Positions 8,001 to 15,265 of a stretch of 21,484 nucleotides of DNA are shown here, one piece after another. The position numbers and the translations under genes were made by a program. Each line of letters begins with the position of its first letter. Positions within the stretch are counted from its first letter, which is position 1. Source of the stretch: CAYNVS01 sp964400725 (GTDB taxonomy: Bacteria > Myxococcota_A > SURF-8 > CAYNVS01); contig CAYNVS010000046.1 of the NCBI GenBank assembly GCA_964400725.1, forward strand, positions 1 to 21,484, in the 5' to 3' direction. Below the pieces are notes generated by a model that worked only from the letters and a program-made list of their open reading frames with translations, did no database searches and had not been told where the DNA came from.

Positions 8001-8724
8001 CGGCAGCGAGCAAGCGATATGTTATCTCATAGTTCCGACTCTTCAAGGGTTGAGCAAAATAGCGAGGTCGAGACTTTCGGCTTTAATGCGATTCACCGAA
8101 CTGGGCAGCGGTTATAAAATCGCCCGCCACGACTTCGAGCTCCGCGGCTCCGGCGCGCTGATAGGCGAGAAACAGCACGGGTTCATCGACTCGGTAGGAG
8201 TGAACGTTTATCTCGATTTGCTCGACGAGGCGATAGCCGCTGCTGTAGGCCGAGCCAGAATAAAAGCGGTCGAACCCGATATTAAGCTGCAAGCTCCGGC
8301 GTACATTCCTGAAAGTTATATTAAAGACGTGCAGAAGCGGCTGATGGTTTACAAACGGCTGAGCTCCTGCGCAAGCGAAATAAAGCTCGACGACATATTC
8401 GATGAAATAACCGACGTTTACGGCCGTCCGCCTGAGCAGGTTGAGCTTCTGCATAAAATAATTAATATTAAAATTATTCTAAAGAAAATCTACGCCACGA
8501 AAATAGAGCCGTGCAGGCAGGGAGTAAAAATCCAGCTTGCGGACGCTTCGGTTCTCGACCTCGACAGGTTTTTGCGCGACGTATTAAATCATAGAATTTT
8601 CAGCGTCGCCCCCGACAACTCTATCGTTATAAACCTTCCGCCCAGCTCCGGCGACGGAGAGACGCTCTCTTCTATAATAAAAATGTTGCATAAATTGACG
8701 GAATATTGTACAAAAAGCGGCTGA
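5098..8724 (+). CDS. mfd: transcription-repair coupling factor Mfd
   Basis: The 1208-residue protein has the full Mfd plan. Mfd removes stalled RNA polymerase from damaged template strands and recruits UvrA. The N-terminal UvrB-like module is visible (FPVDRISPYRTSRF near residue 100-115 and VRGSIVDVYSP near 200). The RNA-polymerase-interacting domain begins near 536 (IGDYVVHADYGVGVY). The helicase motor has Walker A GDVGFGKTE near 692, the DEEH box of IIDEEHRFGV near 790, the motif TATPIPRTL near 820 and the arginine-finger region QLRGRVGRG near 960. The C-terminal TRCF domain lies around 1030-1150. The length is close to the usual 1150-1180. It heads a block of close same-strand genes ending at the terminator near 12990. 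Its ribosome-binding site lies inside a hairpin. Confidence 0.97.
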   Translation: MIFPYPKSTIEGLPDALRKAVEGGAATVTDVSSVEQAAFIASVMRTADPKRTFIFIAPTVKEAEKAVYALSLFMGLPPDSELSPPKPQDAPQLAVESVAMFPVDRISPYRTSRFAHDRAVARRRLALLFALSEPIRPRVLVVPAQALAEKLPPQKFLREKTVYVLEGAKIDRDELIESVLTIGYKRVEAVEEGGDFSVRGSIVDVYSPMHPLPLRLEFNGDVLTSARMFSPNRGRSVKKLEEAYITPVAPIADDELTRAAMAERIERLSEELKCRDRKVQALLEELGEGIFTDDLFNLASLVYNPMASFFDYLPPNTTAVMYEPYETAKIWSDAYDEYEKGYEETSSLGELTLPPSSYLLNPASVSSKIARTPRLSLASIVEDGFADDFLEAVAPSPREKVSFGSNSAMKEEIGRGKSHSERLAPLADYVGRLTLEGFKTAVIVDGENQRKRTVEILTTIGLKPSFPASDKTLPELFDMLSPYEGSVVVCDGSIDRGFVAKDEKIAVISEEEIFGASKQKRIKEELPKDAGELLESFDELQIGDYVVHADYGVGVYKGLAPITVNDVRGDFIQIEYLGGDKLFLPATKLERMHRYQSSEGAAPRLDRMGGTSWQSTRAKVKRALADMVEELLRLYAERKAEKGHVFAPPGPEYKEFEARFPFSETPDQLAAIEEIIADMTSDKITDRLVCGDVGFGKTEIAMRAAYLAVLDGKQVAVLVPTTVLAFQHLQTFKDRFRREPVVIEMLSRLVAGMEQKEILKKLEAGTIDILIGTHAILGKKIKFNNLGLLIIDEEHRFGVRHKEHLKQLKQNVDCITLTATPIPRTLQHSFVGLKDLSLIETPPPDRHAIKTQVVKLDKELIAEAIKKEINKGGQVYFVHNRVQSIYAVASFIQRLVPEARIAVAHGQMGPAALEKVFLDFVKRNANVLVTTTIIESGIDIPRVNTIFIHRADALGLAQLYQLRGRVGRGSEQAICYLIVPTLQGLSKIARSRLSALMRFTELGSGYKIARHDFELRGSGALIGEKQHGFIDSVGVNVYLDLLDEAIAAAVGRARIKAVEPDIKLQAPAYIPESYIKDVQKRLMVYKRLSSCASEIKLDDIFDEITDVYGRPPEQVELLHKIINIKIILKKIYATKIEPCRQGVKIQLADASVLDLDRFLRDVLNHRIFSVAPDNSIVINLPPSSGDGETLSSIIKMLHKLTEYCTKSG

Positions 8725-8777
8725 TATTTGTAAAGAATACGTTTTTTGCTTTTTGTAGTAATTAAGGAGGGTTGCCG

Positions 8778-9773
8778 ATGAAAGGTTTTCACATAGCGGT
8801 TACGGCCGCGTTGGTCGCGATAGTCGCGGCGGCGGCGTTCTTTGCCGGAAAGACCAGCGGAAAGCAGGGAGGAATTTCCGCGTGGGCGCTGACGCATAAA
8901 AAAGCCTCCGAGGCGGACGACGTAATCGCGGAAATAGGCTCGATTAAAATTTACGCGAGCGAATTCATAGACAGAATCAACAATTCCGACCCGATTTTGA
9001 AAACGAGATATAACCAGCTCGAAAATAAAATTGAATACATAAAAAACAATATGGTTCGCAACGAGGCTCTGACTATGGCCGCAGTGGAAGAAGGGTTAGA
9101 CCTTGACGCGGACGTTATTGCGAGCGCCAAACAGATGATGATTCAAAAGCTGATGAAAAAGAAGTTTGATCAGCTGACCAAGCCCGAAGACGTAAAAGAC
9201 TCCGAAATCACGGATTATTATTCGACTCACCGCAGCGACTTTTATAAACCCGAACAGCGCAGGGCGAGCCATATTCTCTTTAAGACGGATCCCAACGATC
9301 CGGCGAGCGAGAAAGAAGCCAAGGCTAACGCCGATAAAGTTTATAAAGAGCTCGTCTCCGCAAACGCCGACGTAGCCAAATTTGCGGAATACGCAAAAAA
9401 ATACAGTCAGGATTCCGCCAACGCCAACAACGGCGGAGATCTTTCTTATTTTCCGCGCGCCGAAGAAGGCGGCAAGATGCACAAAGAATTTTCCGAGGCG
9501 GTTTTCGCGGCGAAAACTCTCGGCGAAATTCTTCCGCCGGTTAAAACCGCGCTTGGATGGCACGTCATAAAATTGACGGGAATTATAGAAAAAAAGGAGC
9601 AGGCCATTGAAGAAGTCAGGAATTCAATCCGCAACATTCTCTTCAAACAAAAGCGCTCGGATTCCGTTGAGAATTACATTAAAAACCTAATGGAAAAATA
9701 CAACGTAAAAATTAACAACGAAGCGATTGCAAAAATTACGTTTGAAGTTCCAAAATCCCCGATTAAACAATAA
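8778..9773 (+). CDS. membrane-anchored parvulin-type peptidyl-prolyl isomerase (PpiC/SurA family)
   Basis: I chose the ATG at 8778 over an in-frame TTG at 8772, because AAGGAGG (8764-8770) is 7 bases from the ATG but only 1 base from the TTG. The 331-residue product begins with a hydrophobic segment (residues 5-23) without a lipobox or clear cleavage site, so it is probably an inner-membrane anchor with the rest in the periplasm. A helical SurA-N-like chaperone region covers about 45-150. The parvulin domain runs from about 158 to 270 with both conserved histidines in place (RASHILF, H165; LGWHVIKL, H262) and the GGDLSYF loop at 219-225. A charged helical tail follows. It should catalyse proline isomerisation and help fold exported proteins. 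It lies 53 bases after mfd and is followed by two related genes. Confidence 0.92.
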   Translation: MKGFHIAVTAALVAIVAAAAFFAGKTSGKQGGISAWALTHKKASEADDVIAEIGSIKIYASEFIDRINNSDPILKTRYNQLENKIEYIKNNMVRNEALTMAAVEEGLDLDADVIASAKQMMIQKLMKKKFDQLTKPEDVKDSEITDYYSTHRSDFYKPEQRRASHILFKTDPNDPASEKEAKANADKVYKELVSANADVAKFAEYAKKYSQDSANANNGGDLSYFPRAEEGGKMHKEFSEAVFAAKTLGEILPPVKTALGWHVIKLTGIIEKKEQAIEEVRNSIRNILFKQKRSDSVENYIKNLMEKYNVKINNEAIAKITFEVPKSPIKQ

Positions 9774-9793
9774 TAATTAGCGCTATCCTTTGC

Positions 9794-10774
9794 ATGTCGG
9801 ACAGAATGTTTCTATATATCGGGGGGATTGCGGTTATCGTCGCGTCGTTTTTTGCGTCGTCGTGCTACGGCAAAACTAAAGTGTCCGCCGATCAAGACTG
9901 GGTGGCGAGGGCCGGCCCCTACAAAATAGACGCAACCGAGCTTGAGAACTACCTAAAAAGGCTTTCAGTCCAAGGAAATCTGCCCGAAAACGAAACGTTC
10001 AACGAAAAATATCTCTTAAACGTTTCCAAGCAGCTTTTAAAGCAAAAAGTGTTTTTAAAGCTCGCGCAAAACTCTCACGTAATAGTGCCGCCCAGCAGGC
10101 TTGAGCTTAAAATAGCCGAAATGAAAGAGAGCGTAGAAGAAGACAAGTTTCAAGCCGTACTTTCAGCGGTCGGAATCGACGAAAAGACTTTTTCCAACAT
10201 ACTTCTCAACGAGTTGACCGCCGCGGAATACGTTAAGGAAAAAATCCTCAGCCGCATTGTCATCGAAGACGAGGAGTTGGAAAAGTTTTACAAAGAAAAC
10301 GAAGAGGCAAGCCTGATACTTGAAAAGGTTTGGGCAAAGCAAATATTGGTCGCTTCCGCCGAAGAGGCGGTTTCGCTTAAAAAGCAAATTCAACAAAAAA
10401 AAATGACCTTTGAAGAGGCGGCCAGAAGATTTTCCAAGTCGTGGGAAGCGGCCAGAGGCGGCGATTTAGGATGGTTTGCGGCGAACGAAATGCCCGCGTT
10501 TTTCTCCGAAACCTGTTTCAAACTTTCGCCGGGAGTCGTTTCGGGACCTTTCGAGAGCGAGTTTGGCTGGCATTTGTTTCTTGTCGTCGATAAAAGACCA
10601 GAAGCTAAGTTGAATTTTGCCGAAGCTAAGAGCTTAATATATAAGCGTTTGTTCGAGCGGAAAAAGCGAGACGCCGAAGAAAAAGCCTTTCAAAAGGTTG
10701 TTTCCGGCTACCTGATGGAAGATCAAATCGCTTTGTTTGTAAAAAATCGCGAGCAGAATATGGCGACAAAATGA
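9794..10774 (+). CDS. parvulin-like periplasmic lipoprotein lacking one catalytic-site histidine
   Basis: This 326-residue protein is the second of three consecutive parvulin/SurA-family products. The N-terminus is hydrophobic and ends in A21-S-S-C24, a possible lipobox, suggesting a lipid-anchored periplasmic chaperone. The helical N-terminal region (about 35-170) carries SurA-like features such as VARAGPYKIDATEL. The parvulin domain spans about 178-270: it keeps GGDLGWF (222-228) and the second His (FGWHLFLV, H260), but the first His of the family motif is Gln (AKQIL, Q183). Isomerase activity may be reduced, leaving a mainly chaperone role. No clear Shine-Dalgarno precedes the ATG at 9794 or the alternative ATG at 9806, so the exact start is uncertain. 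Its stop overlaps the next start by 4 bases (ATGA), indicating translational coupling. Confidence 0.85.
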   Translation: MSDRMFLYIGGIAVIVASFFASSCYGKTKVSADQDWVARAGPYKIDATELENYLKRLSVQGNLPENETFNEKYLLNVSKQLLKQKVFLKLAQNSHVIVPPSRLELKIAEMKESVEEDKFQAVLSAVGIDEKTFSNILLNELTAAEYVKEKILSRIVIEDEELEKFYKENEEASLILEKVWAKQILVASAEEAVSLKKQIQQKKMTFEEAARRFSKSWEAARGGDLGWFAANEMPAFFSETCFKLSPGVVSGPFESEFGWHLFLVVDKRPEAKLNFAEAKSLIYKRLFERKKRDAEEKAFQKVVSGYLMEDQIALFVKNREQNMATK

Positions 10775-11913
10775 TTAAAGTATCGTTGAAAAAAAACGCC
10801 GTAATAGCGACGGCGCTATTATCGGTTTTGTGTTTGGGCGCGGCGGTTTACGCCAAGCAAAAGCTCTACGATAAAATCGTCGCGGTGGTCGATAAGAAAG
10901 TTATTACTTTTCGACAGGCAGCCGAACTAATGGAACCCTACCGGCAGAAATGGGAAAGTAAAAAAACAAGCGACGAAAGAATAGCTGCCCGCCAAAAGAT
11001 GTATTTGGAAATACTGGACATTCTTGTCGGCGAAACGCTTATCGACTCCGAGGTCGAAAAGGCTAAAATTAAAATAACCGACGACGAAGTGGACGCGGCT
11101 ATTAAAAAAATGATGGAAAAAAACGAAGTTCCCGACCTGCAAACATTTAAAGAAAGAATTGAAAAGGGTAGGGGAGAATCGTTTGAAGATTTTAAGGAAT
11201 GGCTCACGACGCAGATTAAGCGCCAGCGTTTTTTAAGTTTTAAAATCGGACGTCAGGTAAAGGTTGACGAAGACGAAATTAAGGCCGAGTATAAAACAAT
11301 CGCCGACAACGAGGCTAAGAAGCTGTCGTGCGACTTTACTTTAATTTCCATCTCGGCGGATACGAACGAAAAGAAAAATACCGCCGCGTTGAGAATAATT
11401 CAAGGATTCAAAAAAGGCTCTTCGCTGGCCGACGCGCTTGCGATGATTAAAGATAAAAAACTGAACGCGGAAAAGGGGCTCGTATTCGACTATCAGACGG
11501 AAAAGGCAATCGGCGCGATAAAGACGGTTGACGGCAAACAGGAAGCCTTCTCGCTTGACGGCCAGACTCAGCTTTCACAAGAGACTTTGGCCTCGACCGT
11601 TATCCTTCGTTTCTCCGGCTACAAGGAAACCACCGAAAATCTGCGAAAAGAATACGTTGAAGCCTGCTCGGATGCGGAAGAAGGAGCGGCGTACGCCAAA
11701 CCTCTTAAAGTTGCCGACAACGTTTTTGCGTTTATTCTTAATTCCAAACAAAAAGGCGAACCGCCCGATTACGACAAACTGCGCGACAAGCTGTTCAACG
11801 AAATATACAGCCGCAGGGTCGATCAGATGACCAACCGTTTTATCGAAGGACTTAAATCGAAAGCGGTAATCCGTATTATTGTGGATTCGCCGGACGAATT
11901 CTTCGATCAATGA
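10771..11913 (+). CDS. SurA-like periplasmic chaperone without a functional parvulin site
   Basis: The 380-residue protein starts in an ATGA overlap with the preceding gene. A signal peptide (hydrophobic 10-27) ends in VYA28, a normal signal peptidase I site, so the mature protein is probably soluble in the periplasm. The SurA N-terminal domain follows: KIVAVVDKKVITFRQA at 35-50, then long charged helices to about 185. Residues 185-330 occupy the place of a parvulin domain, but none of the isomerase motifs is present, and the whole protein contains no histidine. The C-terminus (LRDKLFNEIYSRR onward) resembles the closing helix and strand of SurA. It is best read as a chaperone for outer-membrane proteins, working with the two upstream parvulin-like proteins and the BamA encoded further along. 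It could also be called a PpiC-like or SurA_N protein. Confidence 0.82.
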   Translation: MIKVSLKKNAVIATALLSVLCLGAAVYAKQKLYDKIVAVVDKKVITFRQAAELMEPYRQKWESKKTSDERIAARQKMYLEILDILVGETLIDSEVEKAKIKITDDEVDAAIKKMMEKNEVPDLQTFKERIEKGRGESFEDFKEWLTTQIKRQRFLSFKIGRQVKVDEDEIKAEYKTIADNEAKKLSCDFTLISISADTNEKKNTAALRIIQGFKKGSSLADALAMIKDKKLNAEKGLVFDYQTEKAIGAIKTVDGKQEAFSLDGQTQLSQETLASTVILRFSGYKETTENLRKEYVEACSDAEEGAAYAKPLKVADNVFAFILNSKQKGEPPDYDKLRDKLFNEIYSRRVDQMTNRFIEGLKSKAVIRIIVDSPDEFFDQ

Positions 11914-11934
11914 TAGAAATCTGGAGAAAAAAAC

Positions 11935-12945
11935 ATGCTGAACAAACCGATTTTACTCATAACCATGGGAGATCCCTCCGGCATCGGCCCCGAAGTTATA
12001 CTTAAAGCTCTGCGTTCTCCCGACGTTTACTGGCGGGCGATTCCGGTAATCTTCGGAGATGAAAAAATCTTCGATTTGGCGCGCAAAACGATGAACATTG
12101 ATTTTGCTTGGACGACCATTTCCAGCCTCTCGGAGATAGACGGCAGCAAGCCGGGGCCATTCCTTCTTTCCTTGACGGACATGTCGCTGGAGGACTTCCA
12201 GTGGGGCAAACCCAAAAGCGAGGAAGGTCTCGTCGCCACTTTCTATCTGCTTAAGGCGCTGGAATTCGTTATGAATCATCAGGCGCAGGCGATTGTAACG
12301 GCTCCCATTTTCCGCACGACCCTCGTAAACGCAGGTTATCCCTATCCCGGTCAGAGCGAGCTTATCGCGAGCGTAAGCAAAACCAAGTACGTTGCGCGCA
12401 TGATGGTCGGCGACAACCTTAAAATTACTATCGTTACAGGCCATTTGCCGCTGGGCGAGGTCTCCAAAAACCTTGCGACGGAGAACATCTTCAACGCGAT
12501 AAAATACACCCACAAGGCTTTGCAGGAAGGATTCGGAATAACCAATCCCAAGATTGCGGTCTGCGGGCTTAACCCGCACGGCGGAGACGGCAAAATTATG
12601 GGCGAAGAGGAAGAAACCATCATTCGTCCGGCAATCGCGCAAGCGCGAGCGGAGGGAGCCGAAGTTGCAGGCCCGTTCAGCACGTCGGAATCTTTCCTTC
12701 GCTGCATTCATCAGGAATTCACCGCCGCGATTGCGATGTATCACGATCAAGGCGTTACCCCTTTCAAGCTGCTTTACCTCGACAGCGGCCTTACCGTTAC
12801 GCTCGGCTTGTCGTTCGTCCGCACCGCTCCGGTTCACGGCCCGGCGTTCGAGATAGCGGGGCAGGGAAGAGCCGATTGGCACTCGATGCTCGGCGCGATT
12901 ATCACCGCGGGCAATCTTGCCAGCAAAAAATGGGGAATTTGGTAA
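11935..12945 (+). CDS. pdxA: 4-hydroxythreonine-4-phosphate dehydrogenase PdxA (divergent)
   Basis: PdxA oxidises 4-phosphohydroxy-L-threonine in the cytoplasm during pyridoxal 5'-phosphate synthesis. The 336 residues match the family length. The N-terminal ITMGDPSGIGPE (9-20), LNPHGGDG (212-219), MYHDQG (268-273) and FEIAGQGRAD (305-314) are diagnostic. The three metal-binding histidines are present (H170, H215, H270), as are the phosphate/substrate residues K278 and R296. Three other predicted substrate contacts differ from Escherichia coli PdxA: the GHTE motif is GQSE (Q140, S141) and the usual Asn is T287. The ATG at 11935 has GGAG upstream. It closes the mfd block, 21 bases after the SurA-like gene; surA and pdxA are also neighbours in E. 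coli. A PdxA2-like enzyme acting on another phosphorylated hydroxy acid is an alternative. Confidence 0.9.
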   Translation: MLNKPILLITMGDPSGIGPEVILKALRSPDVYWRAIPVIFGDEKIFDLARKTMNIDFAWTTISSLSEIDGSKPGPFLLSLTDMSLEDFQWGKPKSEEGLVATFYLLKALEFVMNHQAQAIVTAPIFRTTLVNAGYPYPGQSELIASVSKTKYVARMMVGDNLKITIVTGHLPLGEVSKNLATENIFNAIKYTHKALQEGFGITNPKIAVCGLNPHGGDGKIMGEEEETIIRPAIAQARAEGAEVAGPFSTSESFLRCIHQEFTAAIAMYHDQGVTPFKLLYLDSGLTVTLGLSFVRTAPVHGPAFEIAGQGRADWHSMLGAIITAGNLASKKWGIW

Positions 12946-12971
12946 TACAAAATTAATTCGGCAAATAATGC

Positions 12972-12997
12972 GGGCGGTTGCGAAGCCGCCCTTTTTT
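12972..12997 (+). terminator. intrinsic terminator after pdxA
   Basis: An 8-bp stem (GGGCGGTT with AGCCGCCC, one T-G wobble) closes a GCGA tetraloop, a stable GNRA loop, and is followed by six Ts (12992-12997). It lies 27 bases after the pdxA stop and only 10 bases before the next start codon. Confidence 0.9.
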
Positions 12998-13007
12998 ATA
13001 AATAATT

Positions 13008-14129
13008 ATGAAATTATACGAACTGTTAAAAGGCAAAAAAGTAATAGTTACCGTCGGATTCGGCGGAGTCGGCAAAACGACCACCGCCGCGGCGATAGGG
13101 CTTTACTACGCCATTATCGGGCACAAAGTAATCGTAGTAACGGTAGATCCGGCGCGCAGGCTGGCTACCGCTCTGGGCTTGGAAGCCATGGGCGGCAAGC
13201 CGCAGAGCATAGACCTGACTCAGGTTCACAACGCTCCCAAAGGAACGTTTGACATTGTAATGCTTGACGCCGAGGAAGTCTTCAAGTCGATAATAGACCG
13301 CTTCATTTCGGACGAGGATTTGCGCAACAAACTCGCATCCAATCGTTTTTTCCGCCGTTTTACCGAAGCGATGAGCGGCACGCAGGAGCAGGCGGCCGTC
13401 GAGAAACTCTACGAGCTTACCGAAGGCGGAAAATACGATATAATAGTGCTGGACACGCCCCCCGCCCGGCACGCGCTTGAGTTCCTAAATTCGCCGCGCC
13501 GCATGATTGAAGTTCTCGACGACTCGGTGCTGCGGTTTCTAATAAGTCCGGCCACGGAAACGCTCGGCGTCTTCTCGTTCGGCAGCAGATATATCTCCAA
13601 AATTCTTTCAATGTTCGCCGGAGCCGAGATGTTAAGCCAGCTCGCCGAGTTCATGTCGCTTCTTTCCGGCCAGATGGGCGGTTTTAAAGAGCGCGCGAAA
13701 GCGGTTGAAGCTCTACTGACCGACAAACGGACGACTTATTTAATCGTCGCCTCGCCGGAATCTCACGCGATAAGCGGAGCCAGCATGTTCTACCGGGCGT
13801 TAAAGGACGGAGGTTTCAAGCTCGGCGGCGTTATTTTCAACCGCGCCAATCTAACGCCTTATCTCCCCACGACCGCCGACAGTCTGCGCCGCCAGCTTAA
13901 AGAGAAATTCCCGAATTTCAAGTTTCCTCAGGGGTTTGAAAAAAGGCTTTTCACCAGCTACATGCACGAGACGAACGTGGCGCGGATTCACAAAACAGCC
14001 GCGTCTGAAATAAAAAAGAGCTGCCCCGATCTGCCGGTTTTCCTCGTTCCCGCGCTTGACGACGAGATTTGCGATCTCAAAGGCGTTTTTGCAATGTCCC
14101 GCGCAATCTTTACGTCCGAAGGCTCGTGA
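13008..14129 (+). CDS. ArsA/Get3-family P-loop ATPase
   Basis: The 373-residue protein is a SIMIBI-class ATPase related to the arsenite pump ATPase ArsA and the tail-anchored-protein carrier Get3. Visible motifs are the P-loop GFGGVGKTT at 17-25, the switch-like DPARRLATALGL near 47-58, and the DTPPARHALEFL segment near 150-160, followed by a methionine- and phenylalanine-rich helical region (about 185-235) where Get3 proteins hold their client groove. The usual signature Lys of GKGGVGKT is Phe18. Such variants are common in bacterial relatives of unknown role, so arsenic resistance should not be assumed: no arsB, arsR or arsD is nearby and no Cys metal cluster is evident. The start has no Shine-Dalgarno, and the P-loop is too close to the N-terminus for a much later start. 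Confidence 0.88.
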   Translation: MKLYELLKGKKVIVTVGFGGVGKTTTAAAIGLYYAIIGHKVIVVTVDPARRLATALGLEAMGGKPQSIDLTQVHNAPKGTFDIVMLDAEEVFKSIIDRFISDEDLRNKLASNRFFRRFTEAMSGTQEQAAVEKLYELTEGGKYDIIVLDTPPARHALEFLNSPRRMIEVLDDSVLRFLISPATETLGVFSFGSRYISKILSMFAGAEMLSQLAEFMSLLSGQMGGFKERAKAVEALLTDKRTTYLIVASPESHAISGASMFYRALKDGGFKLGGVIFNRANLTPYLPTTADSLRRQLKEKFPNFKFPQGFEKRLFTSYMHETNVARIHKTAASEIKKSCPDLPVFLVPALDDEICDLKGVFAMSRAIFTSEGS

Positions 14130-14138
14130 GCTTCTCGG

Positions 14139-15251
14139 TTAAATAAGCCGCCACGCCAATCCGTGGAGAACGCGTCTAAAGGCGTTTATCTTCTCTTTGG
14201 TCGTTCCGCGATGCGCGCGGTTTGTAAGCAAAACCGAGCCTGCGCGCGCGCTGGGCGAAATCCAAAAAGACGTCCCCGTAAAACCTAAATGCCCTATGCA
14301 GTCGTCAGGCGCTCCTTCGCCCGCAGTCGAAGTTTCGCCGGTCGGAACGTCGAATGCCAGACTGTATTTTTCTTTTCGGGAGTTGAATGCGACCGACATA
14401 AAGCGCCGCGCCGTCTCGTTCATCGGCGGTGTAGCGTCGCCGTGATACGCTAAAATCAGCTCTTCTAATAGTTTGGCGACGTCGTTGACGGATCCGAAAA
14501 GACCTGCGTGCCCTGTAACGCCTCCGGCGAAGCGCGAATTGTCGTCGTTGACGACGGCCTGCAAAAGCTCTCGCGCTCCGTTTGCGCTTGTATAATAGCC
14601 CGTCGCCGGATAGGATTCGCGGTCAAGTTTTGTTTTTTCGCCTACGCGGTTGAAATGCAAACCGTCGAACCCGCCTCCGAGAGCGTCCCGCAGAAGTTCG
14701 TTCAACGGCGCGCCAAACTTTTCCTCGAACATAACGCCGAGCAGTATGTAGCCTATGTCGGAATAAACGCGAACAGTCGAAGGTTTGTTGATTAGAAGAG
14801 AGGAGTCGGTGAAAATTTTATTCAAATACCGCGCTTTCGGCTCGGCGCCGACGGGCATGTCTTCGTAAAACGGCGCCCAGTCTTTAAATCCGGCGGTATG
14901 GCGCAGCAAATCGGCAAGCGTCATGTAATCGAATGGATATACCGGCAACGACGACGAATAGAATTGGCGGACGGTGGCGTCGAGCCTTAGTTTGTTCTCG
15001 CGCGTCGCCATGGCGGCGATTATCGCGCTGCAAAGCGGTTTTGTTAAACTCGCAAGGTCGAAAGGATTCGCGGCGTTGACCGGAACTGATTTTTTTTCTT
15101 CGCGCTCAAGCGTAGAGCCTTCCGCGAACGCTAATACTCCATCGGGAGTAATCAGCGCGTAAGCCGCTGCCGTAAATATTCCGGCCTCTATGCCGCTAAT
15201 TATCAGTTTGCGCGCCTCGGCGGCCGTCTCTTTTTGATTATCTGCAGCCAT
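14139..15251 (-). CDS. serine hydrolase of the beta-lactamase/penicillin-binding-protein fold
   Basis: The 370-residue protein has the class C beta-lactamase motifs: S68-L-T-K71 (nucleophile and base, within DLASLTKPL), Y163-S-D165 in place of YxN, and H321-L-G323 (GHLGFTGTSFW) in place of KTG. The segment GGVTGHAGLFGSV (243-255) is typical of serine hydrolases found with, or fused to, peptidoglycan-recycling enzymes. No signal peptide is present, so it probably acts in the cytoplasm as an esterase or peptidase, and antibiotic resistance is not implied. It lies 14 bases after the LD-carboxypeptidase gene on the same strand and is probably co-transcribed with it, which supports a role in muropeptide recycling. 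It ends 9 bases from the converging ATPase gene. Confidence 0.88.
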   Translation of the reverse strand: MAADNQKETAAEARKLIISGIEAGIFTAAAYALITPDGVLAFAEGSTLEREEKKSVPVNAANPFDLASLTKPLCSAIIAAMATRENKLRLDATVRQFYSSSLPVYPFDYMTLADLLRHTAGFKDWAPFYEDMPVGAEPKARYLNKIFTDSSLLINKPSTVRVYSDIGYILLGVMFEEKFGAPLNELLRDALGGGFDGLHFNRVGEKTKLDRESYPATGYYTSANGARELLQAVVNDDNSRFAGGVTGHAGLFGSVNDVAKLLEELILAYHGDATPPMNETARRFMSVAFNSRKEKYSLAFDVPTGETSTAGEGAPDDCIGHLGFTGTSFWISPSARAGSVLLTNRAHRGTTKEKINAFRRVLHGLAWRLI

Positions 15252-15265
15252 TTGTAATCGCTTTT

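Noticed and set aside
11953..12882. Long minus-strand open frame (309 codons) opposite pdxA
   Set aside because: It is antisense to a clearly conserved enzyme, shows no recognisable motif, and is Arg-rich as expected from the complementary strand of a coding region.
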